Assembly (NCBI GenBank): GCA_030447505.1
Contig: JAUJOT010000010.1
Location: forward strand, 91,422-155,421
DNA: 64,000 nt
DNA from: Solirubrobacteraceae bacterium
Lineage (GTDB): Bacteria > Actinomycetota > Thermoleophilia > Solirubrobacterales > Solirubrobacteraceae
Direction: 5' to 3'
Within the stretch, counting starts at the first letter, position 1, and each line of letters opens with the position of its first letter. Positions 17,733-26,942 of this stretch are shown one piece after another. A program made the translations under genes and the position numbers. Below the pieces are notes generated by a model. That model worked only from the letters and a program-made list of their open reading frames with translations, ran no database searches and had not been told where the DNA came from.

Positions 17733-17761
17733 GGAAGCCCTCGCCCGGGGCGAGGGCTTCC
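17733..17761. terminator. Strong hairpin terminator
   Basis: Perfect 13-bp arms ggaagccctcgcc (17733-17745) and ggcgagggcttcc (17749-17761) around a 3-base loop. It lies 28 bp beyond the stop of the minus-strand M14 peptidase and also downstream of the plus-strand sigma fragment, so it may act in both directions. No U-tract is obvious, which is common at this GC content. Confidence 0.75.
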
Positions 17762-17788
17762 GCGTCGGCCAGGACGGTGTCGCCGGGG

Positions 17789-20290
17789 CTACTCGCGCTT
17801 TGCCCGGCAGTCGTTGCGCAGGTCGAGCGACACCCGCTCGCCGCGGTCGACGTAGACCTGCCGCGCCGACCGCACGACGCCCTGCGGCGTCTCGCAGGTC
17901 AGCGTCCACGCCTCCTTGAGAGCGGGCTCGAGCGCGTCCGGGCCGGCGAACGTGACCGTACCCGTCCAAGGCTCCACCGCGGCGTAGTTGATGACGCGCA
18001 CGACGTAGTCCCCGGGGGCGGGATCCGGTCCGAGCACCGCCTCCTCGAAGTTCGTCGTGCCCTGCCCCGACTGGGCCACCGGGTCGCCGGTCGCGTTGCC
18101 GCTTGCGTCGGCCCGGAAGATCTTCATGTCCCAGTCGCTCGTCGGCGTCGCCCACTCGATGCGGACGGTGGCCTTCGCGTTGTCGACGCCTTCTCCGCCG
18201 GGGACCGTGATCCGGTGGTCCTCGTAGCAGCCCGCCGGCGGCGCGTCGTAGTTCGCGCACGGCACCGTGGCGCTCACGCCGTTCGACGCGAACGCCTGCG
18301 GCTCGCTCGGCTCGCCGGCCGGCTCCCGCCCGCTCTCCTTCTGCACGAGCGGCCGCGTGGACGGGTTGACGTGCCACTCGAACGCGCCCTTGTCGGCCGT
18401 CACCTGCATCGTGGTGTCGAGCGTGTCGGTGAACGTCCGCGTCGTGCCGTCCGTGTTCTTCTGCGAGGTGGGGGACTCGAACGTCTTCTTCACGCGCAGA
18501 ACCGAGCCGTCCGGCGCCCGGCCGGCGATGACCGCGTGCTTCGACGGGTCGGCGGCCGCTTCCTGGACGAGCAGGTACGCCTTGCGGTTGCCGCCGCCGT
18601 TCTCAGGGGCGTCCTCCGTGGTTCCGTGGTACTCCGCGATCGTCTCGGCGAACGGCGGGTGGAACCCGAGGTCGCCGATCTCGAATGTGAAGCCGAAGCC
18701 GCCCGTGGCGTAGTACGTCCAGTCCTCCGTGGTCCCCGTGGTGTCGTAGAGCTCGTAGCTGAACTGGCTCGTGTAGCCGTTCTCGGCCGCCATCGCGTCC
18801 CCGAGAGCCTTGTAGGCCGGCTCGTCGGGCGTCGGGCCCTGGACGGCGATGCCCGGCGGGCGCAGGACGAGGTTCGAGAATGTGTGGTTCGTGATGAGCG
18901 CCGTCACCTGGCGGCTCGAGACGAGCTCACGGATGTTCTGCGTCTCGGGCTCCGAGAACGGCCCCGGGCCGCGGTACGTCTGGTTCGACGGCGCCGCGCT
19001 TGCCCCCGGGCCGCCCCAGAACCCGCCGTAGTTGCGGTTCGGGTCGACGCCCGGCCCGATGATGCCCGTGTCGGGCTGCAGGCAGCTGCCGCCTTCCGCG
19101 TCCGTGAGAAACCGGCAGTTCTTGCGCTTGTACTCGTTCGGCGCGGCAGCGGCGGCGAGGACGAACTCCGCGGTGGAGATGTCGCCGCTGCCGTCGAGGT
19201 CGGTCCCCTGGCCGTCCCCGTTCATGTAGAGCTGGCCGGCTTCACGCGACTGGTTGAAGCCGTCTGGGTTCACGACCGGCACGACGATCGTCCGCGTGTT
19301 CTCGACCAGCTCTTTGATCCGCGGGTCGCCGCTGCGGTAGCCGACGATGAGCTCGTACGCCCACTCGATGGCGTGCTCGGAGGACGGCCACTCGCGGGCG
19401 TGATGGACGCCCATCTGCAGGAACACCGGACGGCCGTCACGCGCGTGCGGGTTCGTGGCGATCTCGATGCCTTCGACCGGGCGGCGCTCGTAGGTCTCGT
19501 GGCCGAGCGTGATTGGCTTGACGAGGTCGGGGTGCTCGCGCGCGAGCTGCTTCAGGTTCTCGCTGTAGTCGTACAGGCGCCGGTACGTGGTGCGCCCGCT
19601 CGGCAGGTCCGACCTGTCGGTCGAGCTGGCGAACGCCAGGTCGGCCTGGCGGTCGTTGCGCGCCTGCACGGCGAGGTCGGGGACCTCGAGGGTGTAGACG
19701 AAGGCGTTGTCGACGAGCTTCTGCGCGTCGTCCGGGCCGTGCAGGACGACCTCGAGGTAGCCGGGTCCGCCGTGCTCGGTGACGTCGAGGCCCAGGTCGA
19801 CGAGCTCGCGCTTGCGATCGGCGTTCGGCGTCGACACCCGGACGAGCGAGGTCTTGCTGACGTTCGTCGTGTCGATCGCCGTGGCGTCGACGGTTATCCG
19901 CGCGGTCCCGGCGTCGCCCGACACCCGGCACGCCTGCACCACGAGCCGCTCTTCGGCGACCGCGAATCCCGAGGCGACCTCCTCGCTGCCGCGGTAGGCC
20001 GATCCGGCGACCACCCGGCCGCCGTCGGCGTTGAAGATGGCGACGTCCCAGTCGCCGCCGGCCGCGCTCAGGCGCGCGGTGACCGACCCGGCGACCGGCA
20101 TGGTCACCGTGCGCTGCGCGACGCCCGCCGCGTCGGAAAGGTTGCGGTGCGTGCAGCTCCGGTCAACCGCCTCCCTCGCGGTGACGTCGGCCGTGAGCAG
20201 CGACTCGGCCGATGCCGTCGATGCGCCCGTGAGCAGCGCCGCGAGCGCGGCGACGGTCGCGGAGCGGAACCTGACTGTGACTCCAAGCAA
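17789..20290 (-). CDS. Secreted M14-family zinc carboxypeptidase
   Basis: An 833-residue protein with a signal peptide (TVAALAALLTGASTASAE). A pre-domain of about 190 residues leads to the M14 catalytic domain: MGVHHAREWPSSEHAIEWAY (Zn His and Glu), VVPVVNPDGFNQSR, DPNRNYGGFWGG (Arg/Asn of the substrate pocket), ALITNHTFSNLVLRPPG (third Zn His) and FGFTFEIGD (catalytic Glu). Two C-terminal beta domains of about 100 residues follow, one with ATVRIEWATPTSDWDMKIF, typical of pre-peptidase-type binding modules. It should trim C-terminal residues from extracellular peptides. It is monocistronic with the hairpin at 17733. Confidence 0.92.
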   Translation of the reverse strand: MLGVTVRFRSATVAALAALLTGASTASAESLLTADVTAREAVDRSCTHRNLSDAAGVAQRTVTMPVAGSVTARLSAAGGDWDVAIFNADGGRVVAGSAYRGSEEVASGFAVAEERLVVQACRVSGDAGTARITVDATAIDTTNVSKTSLVRVSTPNADRKRELVDLGLDVTEHGGPGYLEVVLHGPDDAQKLVDNAFVYTLEVPDLAVQARNDRQADLAFASSTDRSDLPSGRTTYRRLYDYSENLKQLAREHPDLVKPITLGHETYERRPVEGIEIATNPHARDGRPVFLQMGVHHAREWPSSEHAIEWAYELIVGYRSGDPRIKELVENTRTIVVPVVNPDGFNQSREAGQLYMNGDGQGTDLDGSGDISTAEFVLAAAAAPNEYKRKNCRFLTDAEGGSCLQPDTGIIGPGVDPNRNYGGFWGGPGASAAPSNQTYRGPGPFSEPETQNIRELVSSRQVTALITNHTFSNLVLRPPGIAVQGPTPDEPAYKALGDAMAAENGYTSQFSYELYDTTGTTEDWTYYATGGFGFTFEIGDLGFHPPFAETIAEYHGTTEDAPENGGGNRKAYLLVQEAAADPSKHAVIAGRAPDGSVLRVKKTFESPTSQKNTDGTTRTFTDTLDTTMQVTADKGAFEWHVNPSTRPLVQKESGREPAGEPSEPQAFASNGVSATVPCANYDAPPAGCYEDHRITVPGGEGVDNAKATVRIEWATPTSDWDMKIFRADASGNATGDPVAQSGQGTTNFEEAVLGPDPAPGDYVVRVINYAAVEPWTGTVTFAGPDALEPALKEAWTLTCETPQGVVRSARQVYVDRGERVSLDLRNDCRAKRE

Positions 20291-20829
20291 AAGAAACCCC
20301 CAGCCCTGTAATAGACAAGCCCGAGAAGCAGCGTGCTGCTTCGTGGCCCGTACCTAATCACGACCCGGACGGAACGTGCGGCAGGGCGTCCGGATGCCGA
20401 CGGCCGGCCATGCGGCGGACGAGGCCCGGGCGTCGTCCGGCAGCAGCCCGAGCCGGAACGGCCCGCGAGCCGTCCGCGCGTCCGCCGGGGCGCCGTGCTG
20501 GGTGACCGCGAGCTCGCCGCGCCCTCGAAGGATCAGCGCCGCGAGTTCAGATGAGGCGCGGTACGATTCGTTAATGCGCGTGTAGTGGACCGCTGGCAGA
20601 CGTTTGCCGTCGTAGCGCTGATCGTCCTGGCGGCTGAGCCTGACCACGAGCACGGGGCACCGCGCAAGTCGTAGAGATCAGGCAGGGAGATGTGGCGTCG
20701 AGCCGCGAGTTCGATCCAGGCGGCGAGCGGACCACTCTCCCGGAAGCCGCCTCACCAACAGTCCTCGGCGACGCATCCGAAGGACAAAGAACCGGTCGAC
20801 CAACCGCAAATGACCGATCGAGGGCGACA
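20291..20829. other. Intergenic stretch without a supportable gene
   Basis: Between the M14 gene start and the peptidase remnant no reading frame shows family motifs, a plausible start and codon bias together. A short inverted repeat (gaagcag/ctgcttc) lies just upstream of the M14 gene. The stretch may be decayed sequence beside the insertion scar. Confidence 0.4.
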
Positions 20830-21002
20830 GCCACACTCATCTGATCGCACCGCTCACCGAGCTCGCGCGCGAGCTTGGCTACCACGTCGAGATCCGCGAC
20901 CTCGCCAACCCGGGGCCGCAAGGGTGGTGTGACCCCAACCGCCAGAGATCGTCGTCGCGGCCGGGCGCGCCAACCGCCAGGTCCGCACGCTCGTGCACGA
21001 GA
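20830..21002 (+). pseudogene. Fragment of an ArdC/ImmA-like zinc peptidase
   Basis: The plus-strand reading gives LIAPLTELARELGYHVEIRD, NPGPQGWCDPN, then (after a small frame change) IVVAAGRANRQVRTLVHEI. This is the beginning of an HExxH zincin domain like those in ArdC-type and IrrE/ImmA-type peptidases. It breaks off immediately after HE, where an ISL3 transposase fragment begins in the opposite orientation. The second zinc His and the rest are missing. Confidence 0.5.
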
Positions 21003-21004
21003 TC

Positions 21005-21526
21005 GTTGCTCAGTCCGTGGCGGATCGCGGCTTCGATCCCGGCGCGCTGGTCGCGGATCGTACGCGCGAGCTTGACGAACGGCTGGAGGCGACATCGCCA
21101 GGCCCACTTCAGCCACGCGTCGAGGACGGCGATCGCCTCGTCGGGCTCGACGCGGTAGATCTGGCGCAGCTGCTCTTTGAGCAGATAGGCGCGAAACAGG
21201 CGCTGGTTGATCTGCTGGATGTGAGCGAGCTTGAGCTTCTGGCGGGCGGTCAGGTTCTCAGGGTTCTTCCACAGCGCGAAGCGCGCGCCTTTGAGATCCT
21301 TGGCGAGCGCTATCTCGCCCGCCTTGCGGGCCTCGTTCCAGACCTCGCGGCGGATCTCATCAAGCGCGTCGGTTGCCAACTTGATCACGTGTAACGGATC
21401 CAGGCAGATCTCGGCGTTGGGACAACGCTCAGCGACCGGGATCGTGATCCAGGACGCCATGTCGCAGGACACCAGCTCGAGCCGCTTGCAGCGCTCGTCG
21501 CCCAGCAGATCCACGGCAAAGGCCTT
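21005..21526 (-). pseudogene. ISL3-family transposase fragment
   Basis: The minus strand reads KAFAVDLLGDERCKRLELVS, CLDPLHVIKLATDALDEIRR, the insertion-domain helices RQKLKLAHIQQINQRLFRAY, and WAWRCRLQPFVKLARTIRDQ. These are central parts of ISL3-family DDE transposases, including the DPLHVIKLA segment after the second catalytic Asp. The N-terminal zinc/HTH region and the C-terminal segment with the last Glu are missing. Its 5' side is joined to the tRNA-Phe repeat at 21546, so the island boundary lies directly beside it. Confidence 0.75.
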
Positions 21527-21545
21527 GGTTTGCAGGGCCGTTTCC

Positions 21546-21594
21546 GATGGCGAGACCCGGACTCGAACCGGGGACACCACGATTTTCAGTCGTG
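21546..21594. repeat. Left attachment-site repeat (3' part of tRNA-Phe)
   Basis: This 49-bp sequence is identical to 42560-42608, which is the 3' portion of the intact tRNA-Phe gene plus 2 bp. It covers the T arm, variable loop and the anticodon stem-loop up to the gaa anticodon region. Beyond 21594 the tRNA sequence is replaced by unrelated DNA. This is the expected duplication left by integration into a tRNA 3' end. Confidence 0.88.
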
Positions 21595-21697
21595 CGGAGT
21601 TGCGACTGAGTCTGGCGTATTAGCCGGGCTTTTCGTCGATCTCGGGGTGTCTGGCGGCGTCCGCGTTTTGCCGCACTTTGCGGTCGTTTGCCGTATG

Positions 21698-21728
21698 AAA
21701 AGGCCCACGGCGACTCTGTGGGCCTTTT
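21698..21728. terminator. Hairpin with A/T flanks (terminator-like)
   Basis: aaaaggcccac (21698-21708) and gtgggcctttt (21718-21728) are perfect 11-bp inverted arms with a 9-base loop. With A4 on one side and T4 on the other it could terminate in both directions, downstream of the minus-strand gene ending at 21966. The sequence gaaaaggcccac recurs at the other island end (42467-42488), so a role in recombination is also possible. Confidence 0.55.
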
Positions 21729-21965
21729 CGTCGCTTCGGATTGGCTGACCGCTGCCCTCGTCGTGGTCGTGGCGATCGGTGATGCGACTGGGTTAGACGA
21801 TCGCTGGCCGGGCGACCTCGCGGCGGCGCATTTCGCTGGCGAGCATGAAGAGCAACTGTTCGGGCTGCGCGGCGACGAAGTCGTTGATCCACGCCCCGAA
21901 GCGTCCACGCGTCATCGTTGCGAACGCCTGCGGTCGGTAGCGGACCACGGAGCCGAAGAAGAAGA

Positions 21966-22881
21966 TCAGCATCCACATGGAGGCGATCTGCGGCTGCGAT
22001 TAGTTTCGGCTGGCGGAGTCAGGTGGAGGTAGTAGCGGCGGTAGCCCTCCGCGGGGTACGCGGTGACGATCCGCCACAACCATGGGCGACACGGATCGAC
22101 CAGATCGGGCACGACGTCGGTCGGTCGGCCGGTGTAGGCGACGGGCGCGATCTGCTCGAAGCACAGGTAGTCGGGATCCGTCGTTAGCGAGCCGGGGTGG
22201 ACCTCTGCGAATAGGCCGGTGAGCCCGGCTTCTTGCATGACCCGTGCGTGCGTGAGGCTGTAGCGGTTGAGGTCGCTACGGCGGACCCATAGTCGAAGCC
22301 AAAGCTGACCGGCTGCGTTGTCGCTGACGAACTCGAGGTCTTCGATGACGATGAATCGCTCGCTGCGGTTGGTGGCCTCGCGCCAAAGTCGGTGGCCAAC
22401 AACGATCTGGGGTGCGAGTTCAGGGACGGGGATCGTTGCGGCGTCCGTCGGCCGCGGGTAGCCGAGGCGCTCGATGAGCTCGGGGAAGACGTTGACCTTG
22501 CCGGGGGAGTCATGGATCGTGACTGTGCCGGCGGTCAGGTCGGCGGCGGGGACGGTCTGGCCATCGGACAGGCCGTGCTTCGCGCGGTCGAGGGAGCCTG
22601 TGAAGCCGCGGCAGCGGATGATCGCCTGTGCGCGAGCTCGCGGCCTCGAAGAACGCCCGGGCGTGCGCAACGAAGGCGAGCGACTCGTCGCGTTCGACGC
22701 CGGTCAGCTGGTCGTTGACGGCGCCCTCGATGATGGCCCAGGGATCGATCGCGAACACGATGTCGTTAAGCCCGTATCTGCGCGTGTTCCGGCGCACAGG
22801 GAAGAACGAAAACCTGAGCGGACGGCCTTTGACCACCAGTGGCGCGCCCGGGCGGGGCTGAGGGAGGCGTGGCAAGCACAT
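21966..22881 (-). CDS. Unknown island protein, with apparent frameshift near 22630
   Basis: Not recognised. From ATG 22881 one frame reads LVVKGRPLRFSFFPVRRNTR, NDIVFAIDPWAIIEGAVNDQ and VAHARAFFEAASSR. An adjacent frame takes over at about 22630 with QAIIRCRGFTGSLDRAKHGL, then FPELIERLGYPRP, a WLRLWVRRSDLNRYSL segment and YPAEGYRRYYLHLTPP. Both halves show consistent coding character, so a single-base indel (mutation or sequencing error) most likely splits one gene of about 300 residues. It is the first gene inside the left island end and is divergent from the AAA ATPase gene. No catalytic motif is visible. Confidence 0.5.
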
Positions 22882-22969
22882 AAGGATGCCCGACCGGGCT
22901 GCCGCGCGCCCGGGGTTGCATGCGACCGCGACGGGTCGCAACGGCCGTGCTGGCCGGTACGCTCGCGAC

Positions 22970-23943
22970 ATGGCCGGCCGTGAACTCAAAGCGCTATTCA
23001 GGGCGTATCGCGAGGGTGACGAGCTGGCGTTCCGGCGTGCCGCGCAGGAGATCGTCGAAGAGGAAGAGGCGAAGAATCACGTTGCTTTGGCGCGTGACCT
23101 CCGCGCCCTGCTGCAAGCGGCGGATCGCTCGCGGCGGTTGCGCCGAGCGTCGTTCTGCCGGAAGCGCCGCTAGACCGCGAGGGCGAGTGGCCCCTGGCTC
23201 AGGTCAGACACGCGGAGCGTGCGTTCGATGATCTCGTGCTGACCGGCGCTCTGGTCGACCGCCTACGGACGTTGGCCGATGAGTACCGCCGTTGGGAGGA
23301 GCTCGACCGACGGGGCATCCCGCGCCGCCAGCGGATCCTGTTCCACGGCCCTCCGGGCTGCGGGAAGACGAGCGCGGCTGAGGCCGTTGCCAACGAGATC
23401 GGCCTCCCGTTGGTGGTCGTCCGGATCGATGCGGTCGTGTCGAGCTATCTCGGAGAAACCGCCTCGAACTTGCACCGGATCTTCGAGTTCGTCGGCCAGG
23501 GCTCATGGGTCTTGTTGTTCGACGAGTTCGACGCGCTCGGGAAGGCTCGTGACGATCCGACTGAGCACGGTGAGATCAAGAGGGTCATCACGGCGTTCTT
23601 GCAGATGCTCGACGCGTTCCGCGGCCCGAGCCTGCTGATCGCGGCAACCAACCACGAGCACTTGCTCGACCCGGCGCTGTGGCGACGCTTCGACGACGTC
23701 CTCGAGTTCCCCCGAGCGACGGTCCATCAGAGCCGGCGCCTGCTGCGTCAACGGCTGCGCGCCGTCAAGCATCACGGCCTCGAGATTGATACGAGTGCAT
23801 CGCGGATGAAGGGCAAGCCGCACGCGGCGATCGAGAAGGTCGCCTGGGACGCTGTGCGATTCGCCGTGCTCGATGACCGTGAGGCCGTCGAGCAGCGCGA
23901 TCTCGATCGCGCGATCACCGACGCGCTCGCGCGCCCCTGGTAG
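22970..23943 (+). CDS. AAA ATPase of an ATPase-subtilase pair, with apparent frameshift near 23125
   Basis: From ATG 22970 an N-terminal helical segment (RELKALFRAYREGDELAFRR and LARDLRALLQAAD) runs in one frame. The AAA part is in the next frame, which reads back through VVLPEAPLDREGEWPLAQVR, so one indel at about 23120-23135 splits a gene of about 325 residues. The AAA domain has Walker A GPPGCGKT, Walker B WVLLFDEFDAL, the sensor-1 Asn in LLIAATNHEH and an arginine-finger-like RR in LWRRFDDVLEF. It is followed after 3 bp by a subtilase. In such pairs the ATPase is thought to regulate or feed the protease; that is inferred from gene pairing. Confidence 0.7.
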
Positions 23944-23946
23944 GCG

Positions 23947-26278
23947 ATGGCCGATCACCTGCTCCTCCCGCAGCCCGTGCGGCTTGACAGCCGACGCGCG
24001 GGCACCGGCTTCGGCGAACGGCCGCACCGGCTCCCGGGGCGGCACGGCAAGAAGCTCAGCGACGAACTGGACGAGGCGATCACGGCGATGCGCCCCGCGC
24101 GCACCATCGAAGGGGTGGATCCTGCCTACGTCTTCAAGATCCGAGCTGCCGGCCCGCTACAGGACAGCGCCCTTCGTAGCAGCGGCCTCCAGTTCCTCGG
24201 AGACACCAAGGAGTGGACGTACTTCGTGCTCGCTCCTGGCGATGATCCCGGCGATTCTGCGCAGGCATCTCGGCGAGTACGGCGCGGCCGGCGAGCGCGC
24301 CGCTGCGGCCCCTGGTCGCACGTTCTTTGATTCGATCGAGGAGTTCCTGCCTTACGGCCGTCAGGATCGCCGCGGCCCTGGCATTCCGGCCGACGGGGAG
24401 GACTTCGACGAGGCGATGGCTGTCGACGTCATCGTGTGGCCGTCGCCAGATGCCCAGACGGCGCGCGCGCGAGTCAACGACGTGCGGCTCGTCATCGCCC
24501 AGAGCGACGCCGCGGCAGTGCTCACGGCGGACGAACGCGCCCGCTTCACGGTGGTCCGGGCGCGTGTGGACCAGGCCGTTCTCGCTGACCTTCTCGACCT
24601 TCCTGTTGTCGAGCGCATCCGTGTTCCGCCTGCTCCGCGGCTGGAGCCGTCGACCTGGCGCAACGTCGCGATCGACGAGCTCCCGGAGCCGCGCGTCGAA
24701 ATCGTCGCTCCGATGGGACTGATCGACGACGAGGTCATGGACCACCCACTCCTGCCCGCAGCGGTCCTTGCGTCCCGCACCGGCGTGCCCGCCGACCACC
24801 CGTGGCTGCCGCCGAGCGATCACGGAACGTTCGTCGCCGGTCTGTACGCATACGGCGACGTCGAAGACGCGCTCGCGGGCGCCAGCGAGTGGCTCGCGTG
24901 CGGCCCGATCCACGCCGTACGTGTGCTCGAACCCGATCCGCGAATGCCCGATCGGACGCGGTTCCCGACCGCCCAGCCCGCACATCTCGTGATCGAGAAG
25001 GCAATCCGCCACCTACACACCGAGTACAGCGTTCGCGTCTTCAACCTCTCCGTCACCGACGACGTTGCGTACTCCGGCCCGCACGTCAGCGTCTGGACAG
25101 AGCGCCTCGACGAACTCGCCCGCGAACTGAACGCCGTCATCGTCGTCGCCGCCGGCAACCAGCGACCCGACGATCTCCCACCCCAGACCGACCTGCTCGG
25201 CGCCTACCCGAGCTACCTCCTCGCCGACGGCGCACGCGTCGCCGAGCCGGCCATCGGGGCGAACGTGATCGCAATCGGCAGCATCGCGCACGCCGACGCG
25301 CCGCAGACCCTTGACGGAACGTCTCGGCCGGGCGATCGAGCAATCGCCAAGCCGGGTCAGCCATCGCCGTTCACTCGCAGCGGCCCCGGCACCGCCGACG
25401 CGATCAAGCCCGACCTCATGGAACGCGGCGGCAACTGGGTCCTCGACGACACCGACCGCCTCCGCGACCCCGACTACGGCGTCAGCATCATCTCTCTGGT
25501 CCGCCGCGACCCACGACTCTTCGGTGTCGCCAACGGCACGAGCTTCGCCGCCCCGCGCATCGCTCGTCTCGCCGCGCGCATCCTGCACCGCTACCCCGAC
25601 GCCAGCGCCAACCTCGTCCGTGCACTCCTCGGAGCCGCAGCAGCACCAATCGAGAACCCCGCCGCGTTCGATGCCAAGGAGCTGCGCCGGATCGCCGGCC
25701 ACGGTCAACCGCGGGCGCACCGCGCTCTCGACAGCGCCGCCCCGCGAGTCGCGATGACGTTCGACGGCACGATCGCGGCCGACACAGTCGTCATCCATCC
25801 CGTCGCGATTCCCGATGAGTTCGCCCGCGGCGGCTCGTCGCGATCAATCTCCGTCGCGCTTGCGTTCGACCCGGAGGTCCGACGCACGCGCCGCGAATAC
25901 CTCGCCGGGCGCATGAGCTTCGACCTCGTCCGCAACATGTCCATCGACGACATCAAGGCCACCTGGGTCAAACAGCCCGACGACAAGGACCTGCGCCGCG
26001 ATCTTCCCGGCGATCGGCGACGCCCAAAGCTCGAGCCCGGGATGCAGGACAGCCAGGACAGCACCCTCCAGGTGCGCACGCTTCGCCGGAAACGTCTCGA
26101 TCCCGACGACGGCGACACCTACTACGTCGTCGTTCGGCACACGTCTTCGGCCTGGACAGAGGGCGGCGAGCAGCGGTACGCGCTCGTCGTAGTGCTCGAA
26201 GACGAGGAACGCCAGAACATCGATCTCTACGCGAGTCTCACCGTGCGCGTGCCGGTGCGCGTCCGAGTTCGTTCTTAG
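23947..26278 (+). CDS. Subtilisin-like (S8) protease of the ATPase-subtilase pair, with frameshift near 24256
   Basis: From ATG 23947 the N-terminus (HRLPGRHGKKLSDELDEAI, then EWTYFVLAPGDDPGD) is in one frame. An extra base near 24256 moves the reading to the frame continuing RRHLGEYGAAGERA to the end, about 775 residues in all. The S8 triad is visible: Asp in MGLIDDEVMDHPLL, His in PSDHGTFVAGLYA and Ser in NGTSFAAPRIARLAAR. There is no signal peptide, so it is a cytoplasmic protease. A beta-rich C-terminal domain of about 200 residues follows. The coupling to the AAA gene suggests a conflict system that degrades proteins on triggering. Confidence 0.75.
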
Positions 26279-26297
26279 CCGCGAGACTGAGCGGAGC

Positions 26298-26896
26298 ATG
26301 TCGTTTTCGCCGCCCCAGCTGGCCGTCGGATCGCCGCTGCTTCAGACCGGGCTCGCGGACGACCGGTTCCACGTCACCGACTACATGGGCGATGGCGGCT
26401 ACCCCGGTCACCGCTCGAGGAGGCCGAGGATTACGTGGCGCGTGTCGTCGCGGCGATGGATCGTGGCGATGCCTCCCAACTCGCTGATGATCTTCGCCAC
26501 TACCTGCGCGCGATGTTTTCGCCGGACGAGCTCAAGCAGGCGAGCGCGGATGCGGCCCTGTTCGCGCGACAGGTCGGGTTCGCCGCCCTGCAACGAGCCG
26601 TCGACGAGGCTCTCTACGAGCTTGAGGATCGTTCCTTCGACGCGCCGACAGCAGCCGATCCCGTCTTCGCGCGGTGCCCATCGCTGTTCGAGCACGTCAC
26701 GAAGGACGGACTGGTGCGCCTGCATCGCGGCGACGTCACCGACGAGGCGCTACGTGGCGAAGGAGTCTTCAGCGTGGATGGCACCGCGATCTATCCGCAC
26801 CCGATGCTGGCGCCGGCGCGCGAGCTGGTCGTCGAGCTCCTGGCGTTGGCGCTCGATCGCGATGGCCGTCCACCCGTTCCGGGTGACCGCGATTGA
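26298..26896 (+). CDS. Unknown third gene of the ATPase-subtilase operon, with frameshift near 26410
   Basis: ATG 26298 lies 19 bp after the subtilase stop. The start reads SFSPPQLAVGSPLLQTGLAD and ends in GDGGYPG. The coding frame then shifts at about 26405-26415 to one reading LEEAEDYVARVVAAMDRGDA, LRHYLRAMFSPDELKQ, LFARQVGFAALQRAVDEALY, GLVRLHRGDVTDE and a Pro-rich end. The combined product is about 200 residues, mostly helical, with no membrane segment and no motif I recognise. Its place suggests a third component of the ATPase-protease system. The gene is convergent with the CBASS operon. Confidence 0.55.
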
Positions 26897-26902
26897 GGAC
26901 GT

Positions 26903-26919
26903 CCAGTACCGGCTACTGG
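26903..26919. terminator. Short hairpin between convergent operons
   Basis: ccagta (26903-26908) and tactgg (26914-26919) pair around a 5-base loop, with further partial pairing outside. It sits in the 46-bp gap between the convergent unknown gene and the CBASS effector gene. It is short and weak, so the call is tentative. Confidence 0.3.
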
Positions 26920-26942
26920 TCCCGGACGTTCGTTGGGCAACG

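Noticed and set aside
17777..20311. A plus-strand open frame of 844 codons opposite the M14 peptidase
   Set aside because: Composition is Val/Arg/Ala-rich shadow of the peptidase; no family and no ribosome site.
21546..21620. A second tRNA-Phe gene
   Set aside because: Only the 3' part to the anticodon stem matches; the D arm and 5' acceptor strand are absent, so it is an attachment-site remnant.
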